From contig NC_087079.1 of the NCBI RefSeq assembly GCF_026151205.1, positions 7,290,169-7,354,168 of the forward strand: a stretch of 64,000 nucleotides of DNA, in the 5' to 3' direction. This document shows, one piece after another, positions 20,963 to 34,900 of the stretch. The notes beneath the pieces were generated by a model. That model ran no database searches, was not told the origin of the DNA, and saw only the letters and a list, made by a program, of their open reading frames with translations. This DNA is from Bolinopsis microptera (taxonomy: Eukaryota > Ctenophora > Tentaculata > Lobata > Bolinopsidae). Position 1 is the stretch's first letter, and each line of letters starts with the position of its first letter. Made by a program: the position numbers and the translations under genes.

Positions 20963-21959
20963 CAAAAGATCTATAATTTATCTTGTAAGGGTACCACACA
21001 GTAGACATTATATTGTTGATTGTGAACCAAAAGTTTATTCATACCCACAATCGATAAATTATAAATCCAAATAGTCATATAAGCAATGCAATACTAAATT
21101 GGTGAAATTGTATTTACAAAAGGTAATCTGCCAAGTAAAGGTATCTCAACAATGTAACATTGAAGTATTAGAAATGGCACTCTACTATTATAAAACACTT
21201 TACTGTACTGTATTAAACAATATTAAATGAAATTAAGCCAGAGAAGGCATGAACTTCAGAAAAGGACAAAACACTAACGGTACAAAAACTTAAATGAGTT
21301 TCAGGGAAGGGTTACTAAAATTTTACGGTAGCGCTCGATTTTATTCAACAATTTTCAAAGTGCTCAGCACCACGAAAAATATAATTTTTTCTTCCGCTTT
21401 CAAAACTTGTTTTGACGCTGAAAAACTATCAATAGTATTATTGAACAGTATTAAAACACTTTGTGGGCAAAAATATTTCATTGTGGATGTATAAAGAGCC
21501 GAAAAAATTTAGCGCGCAAAAAAACATTTTTTTGGAGGTTTTTTATTTTGACCGGGTTAACTCTTGTGCGTGCTTATTATATTGATATTAGCTAGTGCGG
21601 CAAATGAAAATGTACAAGAAACCAAAATATGCAAGCTTTTCTATTGAATTAACCTGTCGAAATTTCTAAAAAACCTCAAAAAATGGCCATTTTTGGGGCA
21701 AAAAATCGGTTTTTTCAAAATAAAACCGGGTTAACCCCATTTTTAACACTTCCCACTATCCCCAATCGATTCAGGGGCCAAAAATACGTCTTTTGAGACA
21801 TGTCTGATGACTCTGGTGTATCGAGCAGAAAATCCCCGTAACAGCTTCTACTATTAATTACTTTTTTCTCAACTTGTATCAAATTATAACAGTGTCTCCC
21901 GGCTGACTCTAACTTGACAGGTCCGGTCGGGTGCTACTCATTTTCGAAATATTACTGGA

Positions 21960-22800
21960 CCAGCTCGTATTAACTCCCCCCCCCCCCCCCCCCCCCCAGC
22001 TCGTGTAAACGTCCCCCCCCCCCCCCCAGCTTGTATTAAAGTCCGCCCCAGCTCTTGTTAAGGTCCTCCCCTAGCTCGTGTTAACGCCCCCCCCCCCCAG
22101 CTCGTATTAAAGTCCGCCCCAGCTCTTATTAAAGTCCGTCCCCCCCCCCCAGCTCGTATTAACGTTCCCCCCAGCTCGTGTAAACGTCTCCCCCCCCCCC
22201 CCCCCCCCCCAGCTCGTATTAAAGTCCGCCCCAGCTCGTATTAAAGTCCGTCCCCCCGGCTCGCATTAACGTTCCCCCCAGCTCGTGTTAACGTCCCCCC
22301 CCCCCCCCCCCGGGTCCGGTCGGGTGCTACTCATTTTCGAAATATTACTGGACCAGCTCGTATTAACTCCCCCCCCCCCCCCAGCTCTTGTAAACGTCCC
22401 CCTCCCCCCCCCCCCCCCCAGCTTGTATTAAAGTCCGCCCCAGCTCTTGTTAAGGTCCTTCCCTAGCTCGTTTTAACGTCCCCCCCCCCCAGCTCGTATT
22501 AAAGTCCGCCCCAGCTCGTATTAAAGTCCGTCCCCCCCAGCTCGTATTAACGTTCCCCCCAGCTCGTGTAAACGTCTCCCCCCCCCCCAGCTCGTATTAA
22601 AGTCCGCCCCAGCTCGTATTAAAGTCCGTCCCCCCCCCCGGCTCGCATTAACGTGCCCCCCAGCTCGTGTTAACGTCCCCCCCCCCCAGCTCGTATTAAA
22701 GTCCACCCCAGCTCGTATTAAAGTCCGCCCCCCCCCCCCCCCCCCAGCTCGTATTAAGGTCCTCCCCCAGCTCGTGTTAACGTCTCCCCCCCCCCCCCTC
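21960..22800. repeat. Poly-C minisatellite with AGCTCGTATTAA spacers
   Basis: Some twenty runs of C alternate with AGCTCGTATTAA(AGTCCG) or AGCTCGTGTTAACGT. A longer segment beginning GGTCCGGTCGGGTGCTACTC occurs at 21920 and again at 22313, so a block of about 393 bp was duplicated within the array. It ends some 60 bp before the first SH3YL1-like exon. Confidence 0.9.
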
Positions 22801-22860
22801 TGGTGGCTCATTAATCTATTCACTCGCATGGTATCATGTTTAAGACCCCTATTTTAACAG

Positions 22861-22954
22861 GAAATGCATTTCCTCGGGGTGCCCCAGTCCATGAAGGAGG
22901 AGATCCACAAATCTGCTTATCTACTGAAAGAATACACTGCTGATTCAAGCAAAG
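22861..22954 (+). CDS. SH3YL1: SH3YL1-like exon 1 (start codon 22864)
   Basis: Acceptor TTTTAACAG, donor CAAAG|GTTTGT, phase 1. MHFLGVPQSMKEEIHKSAYL aligns with the start of vertebrate SH3YL1. Confidence 0.85.
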
Positions 22955-25900
22955 GTTTGTCAACGCAACACAGCAATACAATTTTATTTAATGTTATGTA
23001 TATAATTATATTTGATATATAAATATATACATATGTATTTAATCAGTAGTCAATACTCAATAACTACACAGGGTTATTGTAATGAAAATGAAATGATGGC
23101 GTCTGGACTTGAGACCATAATATATAATTATATTTAATGTAATAATATAGAACATATAACATAGTATGATATGTATATATTATGTGTATATTGTCAAAGT
23201 ATCAATTGTACTTAATTATTAATATCAAAGTAACGGCACAAGAGTCATGGATCGGGAAAAATTTAAGACAGTCTCAAAAAGTGTCTACATTATTTGAGTG
23301 CAATGAAAATCTTGTTTTTGTACATTATCATTACAATATTATGATAAAGATACATTTAAAAGGATTCAAAATGAAGCGATTGCTAGTTTTTGTATCGATT
23401 GTTCATTTAGTCCCTTATTTGAAAGATAACATTAACACTAATAATTAATGTAATGGTCGTTATTCTAAGAACGTAACTCCAGGTGCTAATAATTCAATTC
23501 TCCCGTATTAAGAAAGATTACTAGGGATATTATTGAAGACATGCTAACCTGCTTGCTGACTTTATCGGGCACAAAATAGATAGCAACCTCATAAACCACT
23601 TGAAGAAACATCGCGATAAAATAAGTTCAGAAAACCAAATCTGCCAATTCTCGAAGATTTTATAATTGATACATAGGAATACGAACCTTATTGTCTTTTT
23701 TGATAATATCAGAATTCGACTTATTTTATATGATCTGAGATAATCAATAATTATAACATTTTAACAGTAACACAATAAATGTCATTCATACACATAATAT
23801 GTGTTAATTTGTCCACAGTATTAAATATGCTAGTATTATTCACGAAACTGAAAATAGTGAAAATATGTCACAATACTGTCTTGACATCATTGAATATTTT
23901 GAATCATGCAACTAAAATAGCATAATTATTGGCACGGATACCAAATATTGTGCATTCAAAATGTTCTGTACAAGAGTAAAATACAAGAAAATTACGTGCA
24001 ATTTTCAAGTATTTGAACTAAACTACTAAACATGAACTATAAAAGAAACTAAATAAATATTGATAACTGATACTCTGATATTACGTAATCAAGCTGAATT
24101 GTACATCTTGCTAATAGCTAATATACTAATTCTCTTTTAAAATCGAACTTGTTATCTTTTAGTAACAACGTAATCAGATATGTCATACTTAACACAGAGC
24201 TGTTTAAACACCCAGTTAGTTACATCTGGTAACCACCACTCCCACCCCCACCGTCCTGCTACTTGAACAATGTTATCAGGAGCTGTGTTACCTGAGCATA
24301 TACTATACCTGTACATGTCACTACTAGACACGACATCGTGTAGATGTAGTCCTGTACCCTCATAGTCTTTACTGTTAGTAGATAGTTCTTCTATACCACT
24401 ATCCTCGTCTAGTTTACTGTATCTTAATATAAAACCACATTTACCAGCTTCTGTACAGTGTACACTGCACTCCACTGTGCTGGGATGTCGGAATGTAAAG
24501 AGAGACTTGAATACAGTACCTACTGGTAAACTCGTATCTCCTGTCATGGCATGTTTCACAGTACTGACTAATCTTTGTCCTGTTATTGGTGACACGTTGA
24601 TTTCCTTATTACATTTAATGAGTATGTTCTCATGGTGGGTTGAGAGATTATCATTGTTCGTTATCTCATTCAAAATTGCGATAAGTTCAACCTTTTGTAA
24701 TTTTGGAGAATAGTTTAAAGCATTAATTACTATTCCCAAAAATCCTTTCGAAACTTTCTGCATTTTTTTCTCCTTACAACATTCCTCTAGTGTTGTCAGG
24801 AATACTCGTGTCTCCTCTGTACTGGGTGTTTTGTAGTAGTAAACCCAAAGCAGCAGTTCAACAACTACAAACACAGACGTCACCTTGTTACCCAGAACTG
24901 TGTCTGTGATATCTGTTATCTTTTTACAACTGATCACTAAGTCTTTATATTTCTTCCCATCAATCACCTCAGTAGTTCTCAGCCTTCTTTCTTCACTACG
25001 GGAACTGACTAATGAAATTGTTTCTGTTGAGAGACGGAACATTAACTTCAAATCATCTACCGATATGTCTGGTAGGGCTAGCATTTTTTCACAGATTTCA
25101 AGATAAAGTTCCTTGTTTTGTTCAAAACTCAGGGCTAGATTCATCTGCTGGAAGAGATACTTCAAATTCTCGTCCAGTTTCACCTTTCCTTCCAAGTTCA
25201 CCAGAATAGTACGGAGGAACGGCTCAGTATTGCTCCCTCCGAGAACTATCATATTGTCTATTTGAACGGTGTCCTGTTCATCTAAACCCGTCATATATTC
25301 CAACACAAAAGACGAGTTGTCTTGATGCGTTAATTCTGACAATAAAACGTTCATCAAAGTTTTATTATCCCATTTCCTGAGAGTGTAAATACATTCTTCA
25401 AACACAAACTGTTTCTCTTCATCCGTCCTTGCACATTCCACCTTCTTCTTTAACCACTGCTTGCACTCCTCCTTCATCCAATTTATTACAAATACTTCCG
25501 CAAGTTTATTGAGTTCCATGAAGTTTCCGTTATGTACATTGCCCAGCTCCCTATCATCCAACAGAGTGATAAACAACGTTACATTTTCCGCCAAGAAATC
25601 ATCAAATTCAAGTTCCACTTGATGCATCTCCTCTATTAGATAGCGAAACGTTTCGCTATCAGCAACAAGTAACTGCTTCGAAACATTTAGGGGATCTTCA
25701 TCCTTCAGCATTAGGAGAATTGTTTCTTCCATAACTAGAAGTGGGAGTAATATACGTTTCAATAATTTGTATAATGTATATTACGTCTTGATAGTACAAA
25801 AGTAGGGAGCGACTATTTGGTTATATTAAGAAAATCGGACAATATAATTAGGCAGCAATTATCAAAAACTGGCACAGATCGCACCTCACGTTCGGCGACC

Positions 25901-28900
25901 GAAAATGAAAAAGTAAGTTAAATTTAAGATCCAATGCTACAACAAAGCACAGAGAAAGGAACAACACAGAATGATGATCTCACACAGTCGAGAGTAGCAG
26001 AGTCACGCGATGTTTGTAATATAACACTCAAAGAGCCCAGCATTATGTGATCATGTGCTACACTCACAATTAGATTTCAGATTAGGGGTCGTTCACATAT
26101 TACGTAATCAGCCGAGGGGGGGTTCTAAATGCTTACGGTTGATTACGGGGGGGGGGGGGGGGGGGGGGGTTTGGTCGTTGATTACGTAATCAAAATTTTC
26201 TTTTTACCCTCTAAAATAATAACAATTTGACAATATTTTAATTCAAACTCCACTCAATTTTACTTTGGTAGTGATAAAATTTAGAAATTGATCGAATATC
26301 CGGCTGTAATATTTAGTAGTTTAGAAGGTGCTTGGCCGGATATCATAACAATGACGGGGGGGTTGGGGGGAGAGGGTTGTGTTGGGTCTTGAATAACTTG
26401 ATTACGGTTGATTACGGAGGGGAGGAGGGTAAAAATTGCTAAAATATTGATTACGTTAAATGTACCATCATTATGGTAAATGTACCATCGTGATAAATTT
26501 ACCATCATGATAAACTGACGAATCCTCTTTTCAGGACCTGATAAATCGATCCCGGCGGCCATATTTGCCAAAGCTAAAGGAGTAGCCATGATAAGCTACT
26601 GTGGGTTGGGCTGCTTTATCTCTGCTCGTGGTGGATCAGGGATAGTGGTTGCTAAGACACCCTCTGGTGGTAAGTTTGGTGAGCAACTTATTTAGCTGAT
26701 CTGATGCTGAATCACAGATTTCAAAATCATACTTTGATTGGAAGCATCGTTTTAACTTTGATCTTCAGGATATCACAAGTTTGCCATCCTAATATTTGTC
26801 CAAGTACCTTATAATTTGTATGTTCCTCATAATTCTGGTTATTTAAATTTCAACTAACTGAAATGAATATATTAACATTGTTGATATTCCAGGTTGGTCC
26901 GCCCCCTCCGCAGTGGGTATTGTAGGAATTAGTGGTGGGTTCGACTTCGGCATTGAGGTGAGAGTGGGGAGGGGAACCTCATTTGTTGAAACGTGTCAGT
27001 AATTTTGAACGAAATTAGTTTCGTGAATGTCCCGAACTGGGATATAGGCGATTTTGTTCATTTTTGGCAACAAATAATCCAAAGTTAAATAGATATTGAA
27101 CTGTTATGTGTAGTTTAGGCTTACCTTCATAATATAAAGATAAAACTCTGTCTCATCCAAAAATGGGGAGTATATCCCCTGTAATCCCCAGGGTCAAATC
27201 TCCAAAATATATTTTATTAAACGTTATTAATGATATACCCAAATATGTCTCTTCTCTTATTTCTTGTCTTATCTCCTGTAACTGTCTTATCTCCTGTCTT
27301 ATCTACTCCATTGTAGTATTTTACCAAAAATCGATTCCCAATCAGTTGCAGTAACCATCCAAATGTTAAATCCTCCTCCTCAGATGACAGCGATTATAAT
27401 GATGCTCATGACATCTAACGCCGTCAAAGCGTTCATGAAAGGAAAAAATGTCATGCTTGGTGGAAACATTTCAGTTGCAGTGGGGCCTCTAGGCAGGTAA
27501 ATTGTATTATGTGCCTCTAGGCAGGTAAATTATATTATGTGCCTCTAGGCAGGTTAATTATATTATGTGTAATTTTCTATCGGAAACCCTTTGTTGAATG
27601 TGTTTCTAGTACGATATAGCTACATGATATTTATGGCATCAAAATATGTGATTTGCTGTGACACATGTCTCACTCTTACCTTATTATTCAAGTTGAAAAC
27701 AATACTGTGTATAATTGTATCAAATTTTCAGTGACACATAAAGTAAAATTAGATGTACAATATGTGGACTTGTATACGATTAAAAATGAACAGTTGTAAT
27801 TAACATTTTCAGTTCCGGTCAGAATCGGCCACTCCCTCCCAGCAAATTTCAAACTTGAAATCCTGTTTATAACGGTTATTACGGTTATTACGGTTATTAC
27901 GGTTATTACGGTTATTACGGTTATTACGGTTATTACGGTTATTGCGGTTATTACGGTTATTACGGTTATTACGGCTCAAATCAGACAATCTTGTTCCCGG
28001 TCCCTGCCCACCGAAAATTTCCATTACGGTCGTTGCTGAGTTTACGAAAGTCAAACAACGTTTCCATTGACTTTAGACTTTACATAGTAGGTGGTGGAGA
28101 CCCCTGCCCTTTTTTGGACATGTGCCAAGTTTCCACAAATATCGGCCGTATTAGTAACTACCATACGATAATCATGATCAATCAGCATGATAACCATAAT
28201 AATTCAGAGATAATTCATAATTAATTCAGTGAATTAATCACGTGACAATTCATAATTAACACATAATTAACACAGGGATTTAGAAGTAGACATGACGGTG
28301 AGGGCTCCAGCGGCGATGTACACCTACGCTAAGGCTAAAGGTCTGTACCTGGGTATCAACCTGGGTGGAACCCTCGTGTTGGAGAGACGGAAAGCGAACG
28401 AGAAGTAGGTTTAGTCTGTAACAATACCTAGTAACCATGGTAACACATACCTAGTAACCATGGTAACACATAACTAACTACGCTAAGGCTAAAGGTCTGT
28501 ACCTAGGTATCAACCTGGGTGGAACCCTCGTGTTGGAGAGACGGAAAGCGAACGAGAAGTAGGTTTAGTCTGTAACAATACCTAGTAACCATGGTAACAC
28601 ATACCTAGTAACCATGGTAACACATAACTAACTACGCTAAGGCTAAAGGTCTGTACCTAGGTATCAACCTGGGTGGAACCCTCGTGTTGGAGAGACGGAA
28701 AGCGAACGAGAAGTAGGTTTAGTCTGTAACAATACCTAGTAACCATGGTAACACATACCTAGTAACCATGGTAACACATAACTAACTACGCTAAGGCTAA
28801 AGGTCTGTACCTAGGTATCAACCTGGGTGGAACCCTCGTGTTACCATGACAACCCTCGTGTTGGAGAGACGGAAAGCGAACGAGAAGTAGGTTTAGTCTG

Positions 28901-31900
28901 TAAATCAGAGGCGGGATCTCATAGTTCCCAGCTTCTGTAACTGTTAATCACCATTTGTTTGGTGTTACGATTGGTGTAAAACATCGTTTATGCCTTAATC
29001 AAGTTAATGTGCCAAACTTCAGTGAAATTTTATGCAAATTTGCCCGTTTAAAAGTTGGTTGGTGAATGTAGTTGGTTTGAGGTGGTCCTGCACTGTTGTT
29101 GTTGTGTGCTTGGTGATATCGAGCTGTCTTTTACTTGTTGTGTTGTGTTGCCGCTGTAAACTTGGCTGCTGTGTTGGGTGTTTGGTGCTGTTCAAGTAAC
29201 TGCACACATTGTATGATGGGTAATGAAGACTCCACCATGTGGTCTGGATATGATCTAGCTAAGTTCGCTTGTGCTGCTGTTGATTTTGGTCATTTGGTCA
29301 AGGAAATGAAGAACACAATAAATTGTGATCATGATAGTGATGTTACGATGGAGATGTTTGAAGAGCCAAACAAGGAAGTATTGGTGAAGCATCTGTTTGA
29401 CGTTTTTCAGTGTATTAAAAATTACAGTGATGTTTTCCCAACAGCGAGAATTGAGATTGAAAACATGAAAAGTGAACTCATCAAATCTCAAAAATCGGTT
29501 ATTCAGCTGCAAGGGGAACTTTTGAGCTTGAAGGATAAAGAGCCAACTCAGATGACAGTAAAAGTGGCACAAGTAAACCCCGTGAAGGCTGAAAGTAAGT
29601 TCAACAATAGCGCTGTGTCTAAACGGAGGCGCAAACTTTCACGATCACAGTCAGTCATGACAATTCCGACAGAGAACTTTAGAAAGATGGTTACCTTTGC
29701 TGAAGAAGATCGCAGTCAAAATATCGTCATTTTTGGTCTGCAGGAAGATGCGGAAGAGAAACTGAAAGAGAAAATAGGTTATATGTTTGACCACATGGAA
29801 GAAAAACTACGCTTTGTAGCTGCTCGAGTTGGTGACAAATCAACTGATAAAGGTAGGCCTGTAAAAGTGGTGCTAGGAAGCACTGGATCCACTAACCGAA
29901 TACTGGTCAAAGCCAGGGATCTCAGACTGACGGAGCAGTATAAAACCGTGTTTATTTCACCTGATAGGTCGCCCGAGGAGCGTGCTGAACACAATGCAAT
30001 GGTTCTCAACTTGAAGAAGAAGGTCAAGGAGGACCCCAATGAACGTTATTTTATGAGAATTAATAACGGCGAATTATTGTTTTACAGTAAATGTTGAGAA
30101 AGTTTTAACGATTTTTAAGACCTCTGAAATCGTGTGATGAAAAGCGTGAATTTGGAGTTTCAACTTCATACCATTTTCTCACTAGACCAGCCGCTTTGTA
30201 AATTTCTATGTCCATATTTAATATTTATTGTTGATGAAATGCTATGTTTCATTTCATTTCGAGTAAAAAAACGTGCCAATATCATAGCAACGACAGAAAT
30301 AAATTTTGTCTTGAATTAATAAGATAAAAAAGAGATCACAGCTAAGAACTACAATATCTCAAATTAAAGTTTGACTTTCAAAGTTTTCACAGAGTATACT
30401 CAGTACTGATCCCCAGGTCTTATGGTGCCGGTGTTAGAGCTGAAGACATCTTATCAGGGAGAGTTGATCCTCCTCCCGAGTGTTATGTACTACATGATGT
30501 GAGTTTTCTACACATTTTAACATACTTTATGTGAACCATTAGTAGGTTTATAGCCAACTGAACCCCGCGCTGCTCATCACTAAGTTTACCTATTCAATAT
30601 TTCTAAGAAATGTTGTGCGGGTATCATCTGTTAAGGAATCATTAACCCTAATAGGCCATTTTATGTGGCTGGACCTTGCTCACACGGCACAAATAGTTAT
30701 TTTTCATGATACTTAGTCAATTAGTCAACTTCGTTTATGCCCGCCATGAATGATGGACTGGCATCTTTTTCAACCGTAGTTTCTACAGGTATATACTCAA
30801 CTGATCCTTTCGAGGTTTGAAATCTGTTTCTTTTTCTTTAGGTATTGAGAGAATTGACACGGAACTCTAAAAGAAAAGCCTTCCAACAAGCGGTCGATGT
30901 GGGTAGTAAAGCTGCGGAGAAGAAATACGGAATTAAAGGTGACCTTATTAATTATTAGATAAGCAATTAGCGCTCACTTACTTCACGAATTATTGCCGTC
31001 ATTTTCCTCTTATTTCGGACTGTCATCATCATTAAACATGTAAACAACTCAATTCCTTTTGCTCTGGTGCTCAAGAAATATAATATACGTCTTCCATATA
31101 AGCTTAACATTCATGAACCTGTGCTCTGATATTAATAAAATCCAGTTTGACTAACAGATCTTACCCTCTAACTTCCCCTTTACCATAAGGTCTAAACAAG
31201 CACGCAAATAAGAACGCAGAGAAAGGACTAGCTGCTGAAGACAAATACCACAACAAGACAAGCTCCTCATCTTCTAGAGACCAGAAAACTAACTCCTCCT
31301 CACATTCCATCAGCTTCATAGGTATTTGGACAATGAACACGTTTATTGAAGTTTGAGGATATTGGTAAATATTAGTGGCCCTATTAAATGGCACGATGAG
31401 GTAAAACTTGTCACACTATAAAATTATTTAAACCCTCCATGTGCATGGTTAGGATAATCGTATCACCCTCTAGGTAAACATAACGATATCCTTATCAGAT
31501 GATAAGATATCGCTTAAATTCGGCCGGCAGTGAAATGTAAACATTGTCACACTATAAATTATTCCTCATTGCTTTTTAAAGGAAAATAATGATAACCAAA
31601 TACCGATGATGTATAGTAGCTGTTTATATTGCTGATTTTCATGCTGTCTGATAACTTTATCGTGATGCTCAAGTTTCTGATCATTTAACAATTAACTGCT
31701 ATGCTTTATTATGTTCTTCCGTTTACTTTAGATAACGCCAATGGTTTTAGACGGAAGAAGGCGTAAGTGCAGTGCATGTAAGGTGTATGTTTGTATGTTG
31801 TTAATATATGTGCATGTTTGTTGTTGTTAATATATGTGCATTGTGCATGTTTCTATGTTGTTAATATATGTGCATGTTTCTATGTTGTTAATATATGTGC

Positions 31901-34900
31901 ATGTTTGTTGTTCTAATGATACTCATAGGCAATGTATTTTCGCCTAAAACCACAACATTTGAATAAAAAATGTCGAACCCAGCACCTTCCCCCAAGGTTT
32001 ATATACATTCTTCTTCTGTTACAATTTAAGTTGGATATTTAATATTTATAGCTCTATTACACGCAGAACAGCAATACTGTATTCTTTTATTGCACACTGC
32101 ACACTGCACATTGCAGACTGCACACTGCACACTGCAAATTGCACATTGCACATTGCACAATGCACATTACACATTAATATTAATCTTTAGCTATACATTT
32201 ATTGTTACGCATGAGGGGCGAGGGCCAATCTCCGGTCATCCCTGGACCCTGACTGCTACTCATCGATACTTACAAACTTCAAACGAGATTGTACCGCTGA
32301 CTGGCCCTTGGACGTGATCGACGTAGTTCCTCCCGTACCTTCATCTAGCTTATCTAGATTTATTCCTCGCATCGTCTAGTTACCCAGAGAGCAGTAACTA
32401 GACTGTATACTAGAGAGTACTACAGAATTATACAAATCCGAGTAAAGTTATTTCCAATCTAGAGGAAAAGTGATGAGCTAACCGCTAGGAGACAACTCTC
32501 AAGACTGTTCCAATCAAGCTGAGTAAATCAGTACTGCTAATGTGGACTCATGGGACCCTGCCAACGTTTAAATTATACTATTTGTCTTATACAATATACA
32601 CGACATATTTTTGAATTGTTATGGACACGTTCATTTGAGTTTGAGGATATTGGTAAATAAAAATAATAGCGTTTTTGACGATAGTGGCTTAATTTTGACA
32701 TCTATCAACCTAGCACGTTCAGAAGTTCTGAACATTAGCCACATAACCCATACTCCCATATGCACTGCTCAGAAAGAAAATCTATTGTTGTTAGGCACTA
32801 AAATGTATCAAATGTCACATTTTGTGTGACTTAATTAACTGCAGTTGTCTAATTACCATTCCTTGGCCTAAAACATAGTAGATTAGGTCAATCTAACAAT
32901 TATGATACAACATTGGTTAAAGGGCACGGATTGAACGGTTACAAGGCAATATTTAGGTAACTTTGTCACACTCAGAATACCATACCTCTATTCTACTGTG
33001 ATGTGTCCTCAAAACCCTTTTTACTCATTATTTGATGGTTGATCTACCAAGTATGGAGTACCAATCATAGCCCTTAAATATGTTGCTTTGAAAAGTTAGC
33101 TAATACAGGCACTTGGTTATTGGGAAATGAGGTTAATTCTGTCACAATATATGTGGAATTTTTAACATTTTGGGCGAATTATTTATATCTGATTTTGGTT
33201 TGAAAGGCGGGAAAACTTTACATGATGACAATGTAGTTGATGCAAGTTAAGATCAATTGATGTTTACATTGTCACAAAAAATTATACGAAATCGCAAATA
33301 GGTTAAAAACAATGATTATATAATGAAATAGTCTCCTTTAATAACTCTTATAATAACTGATGTGACAAAGTAAACATGTCTTGCCCCTATTTTGAAAATC
33401 TATATATTCTATAACTTTATTAGAATTCAACATTCTTTCAGAAACGATTGGTAGAATATTGTCCAGAACATCAGAGCTCAAGTTTAACAATTTTAGGTTA
33501 AATTTGTCAAAGTCACTAAAAATGTGACAAAATTAACTTTTCCTGCCCAAAAATTTCAAGATAGTGTGTAAAAATTAGCATAGGCTGCTTTATTACCTAA
33601 ATAAATCAATCCAAACTACAAAAGAATATATGTTAATGCGATGACGATTACCTAACTCTAATAATAACTGATGTGACAAAGTAAACATGTCTTGCCCCTA
33701 TTTTGAAGATCTATTTATCTATAACTGTATTAGAATTCAACATTCTTTCAGAAACGATTGGTAGAATATTGTCCAGAACATCAGAGTTTAAGTTTAACAA
33801 TTTCAGGTTAAATTTGTCTAAGTCACTAAAAATGTGACAAAATTAACTTTTCCTGCCCCAACAATATCAAGATAGTGTGTTAAAATTAGCATAGGAATTA
33901 GGATGCTTTATTGCCTATATTAATCGATCCATACTACGAAAAAGATCGGTTAATCTGATGACGATTACCTAACTCTTATAATAACTGATGTGACAAAGTA
34001 AACATGTCTTGCCCCTATTTTGAAGAACTATACCTCTATTAGAATACTATGTAACTTTATCATCAAACAAATTTCGATAAACTAGTTATTTTGCCAGCAA
34101 GGAGCTGACAGAGTTATAATAATTTTTTTGTGACGAAATTACCCTATTTTTGACCATGTTGCGGTAGTTTAATTGTGACACTGTTAACATATTACCACCC
34201 GATAATGATTTATGTGACTGGTGCATGGTACTAGCAGTGTTGTTTGATCCATAGTACGTAATACAAAGGGTTTAAGCTGGTATATCATTATTTGTTCAAT
34301 TTCACACATGTTCAGATATCATCAAGATTATGTGACAAAGTAAACTTGTTTGTGCCTTCTGTGTTTTAATTCCTTGCGACTATATGATATAATAACAATT
34401 CCTAGCACTTCCAGGCCATTAAATAAACCTACACTACTCAGCATTTCTTATCAGGGTTCCCTAAACATTCTTCACATATTTTCTTAAATGTGTGACACAG
34501 TAAACCTGAGTGCACCATCTAACGAAAAAAGTCGTCAAATATGTACAGGGTGGGCCAAAAGTCAGTACCCATACGTTGGCCTTTATAGCTCAGTCACTGA
34601 GTGCCCAATTTAAATACTTCTTTCTGGTATGACTTAGTACCACCACTGGTTCGAGGAATTTGTCAACTCGAAAAATATTCGCGTTCATTTTTTTCAAATG
34701 GAGGTTCATTTTCAAATTTATTTGATAGTTTGGATAGTCAGATCAAGCTAAATGTTATTGAATTGTGTTTGGCCATTCGAATTACGTTTGTCCTGAAAGA
34801 ATTAGAACTGTAGCTTCTCAGATGACCGAGATATGAAGCATAACGAGTTTATTCATTACGTGTGATCAGGTGATTGGTTTACCTAATCACGTGATAAGGT

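Noticed and set aside
27809-28054. Asn/Arg-repeat minus-strand frame
   Set aside because: It is a 9-bp microsatellite translation with no family resemblance.
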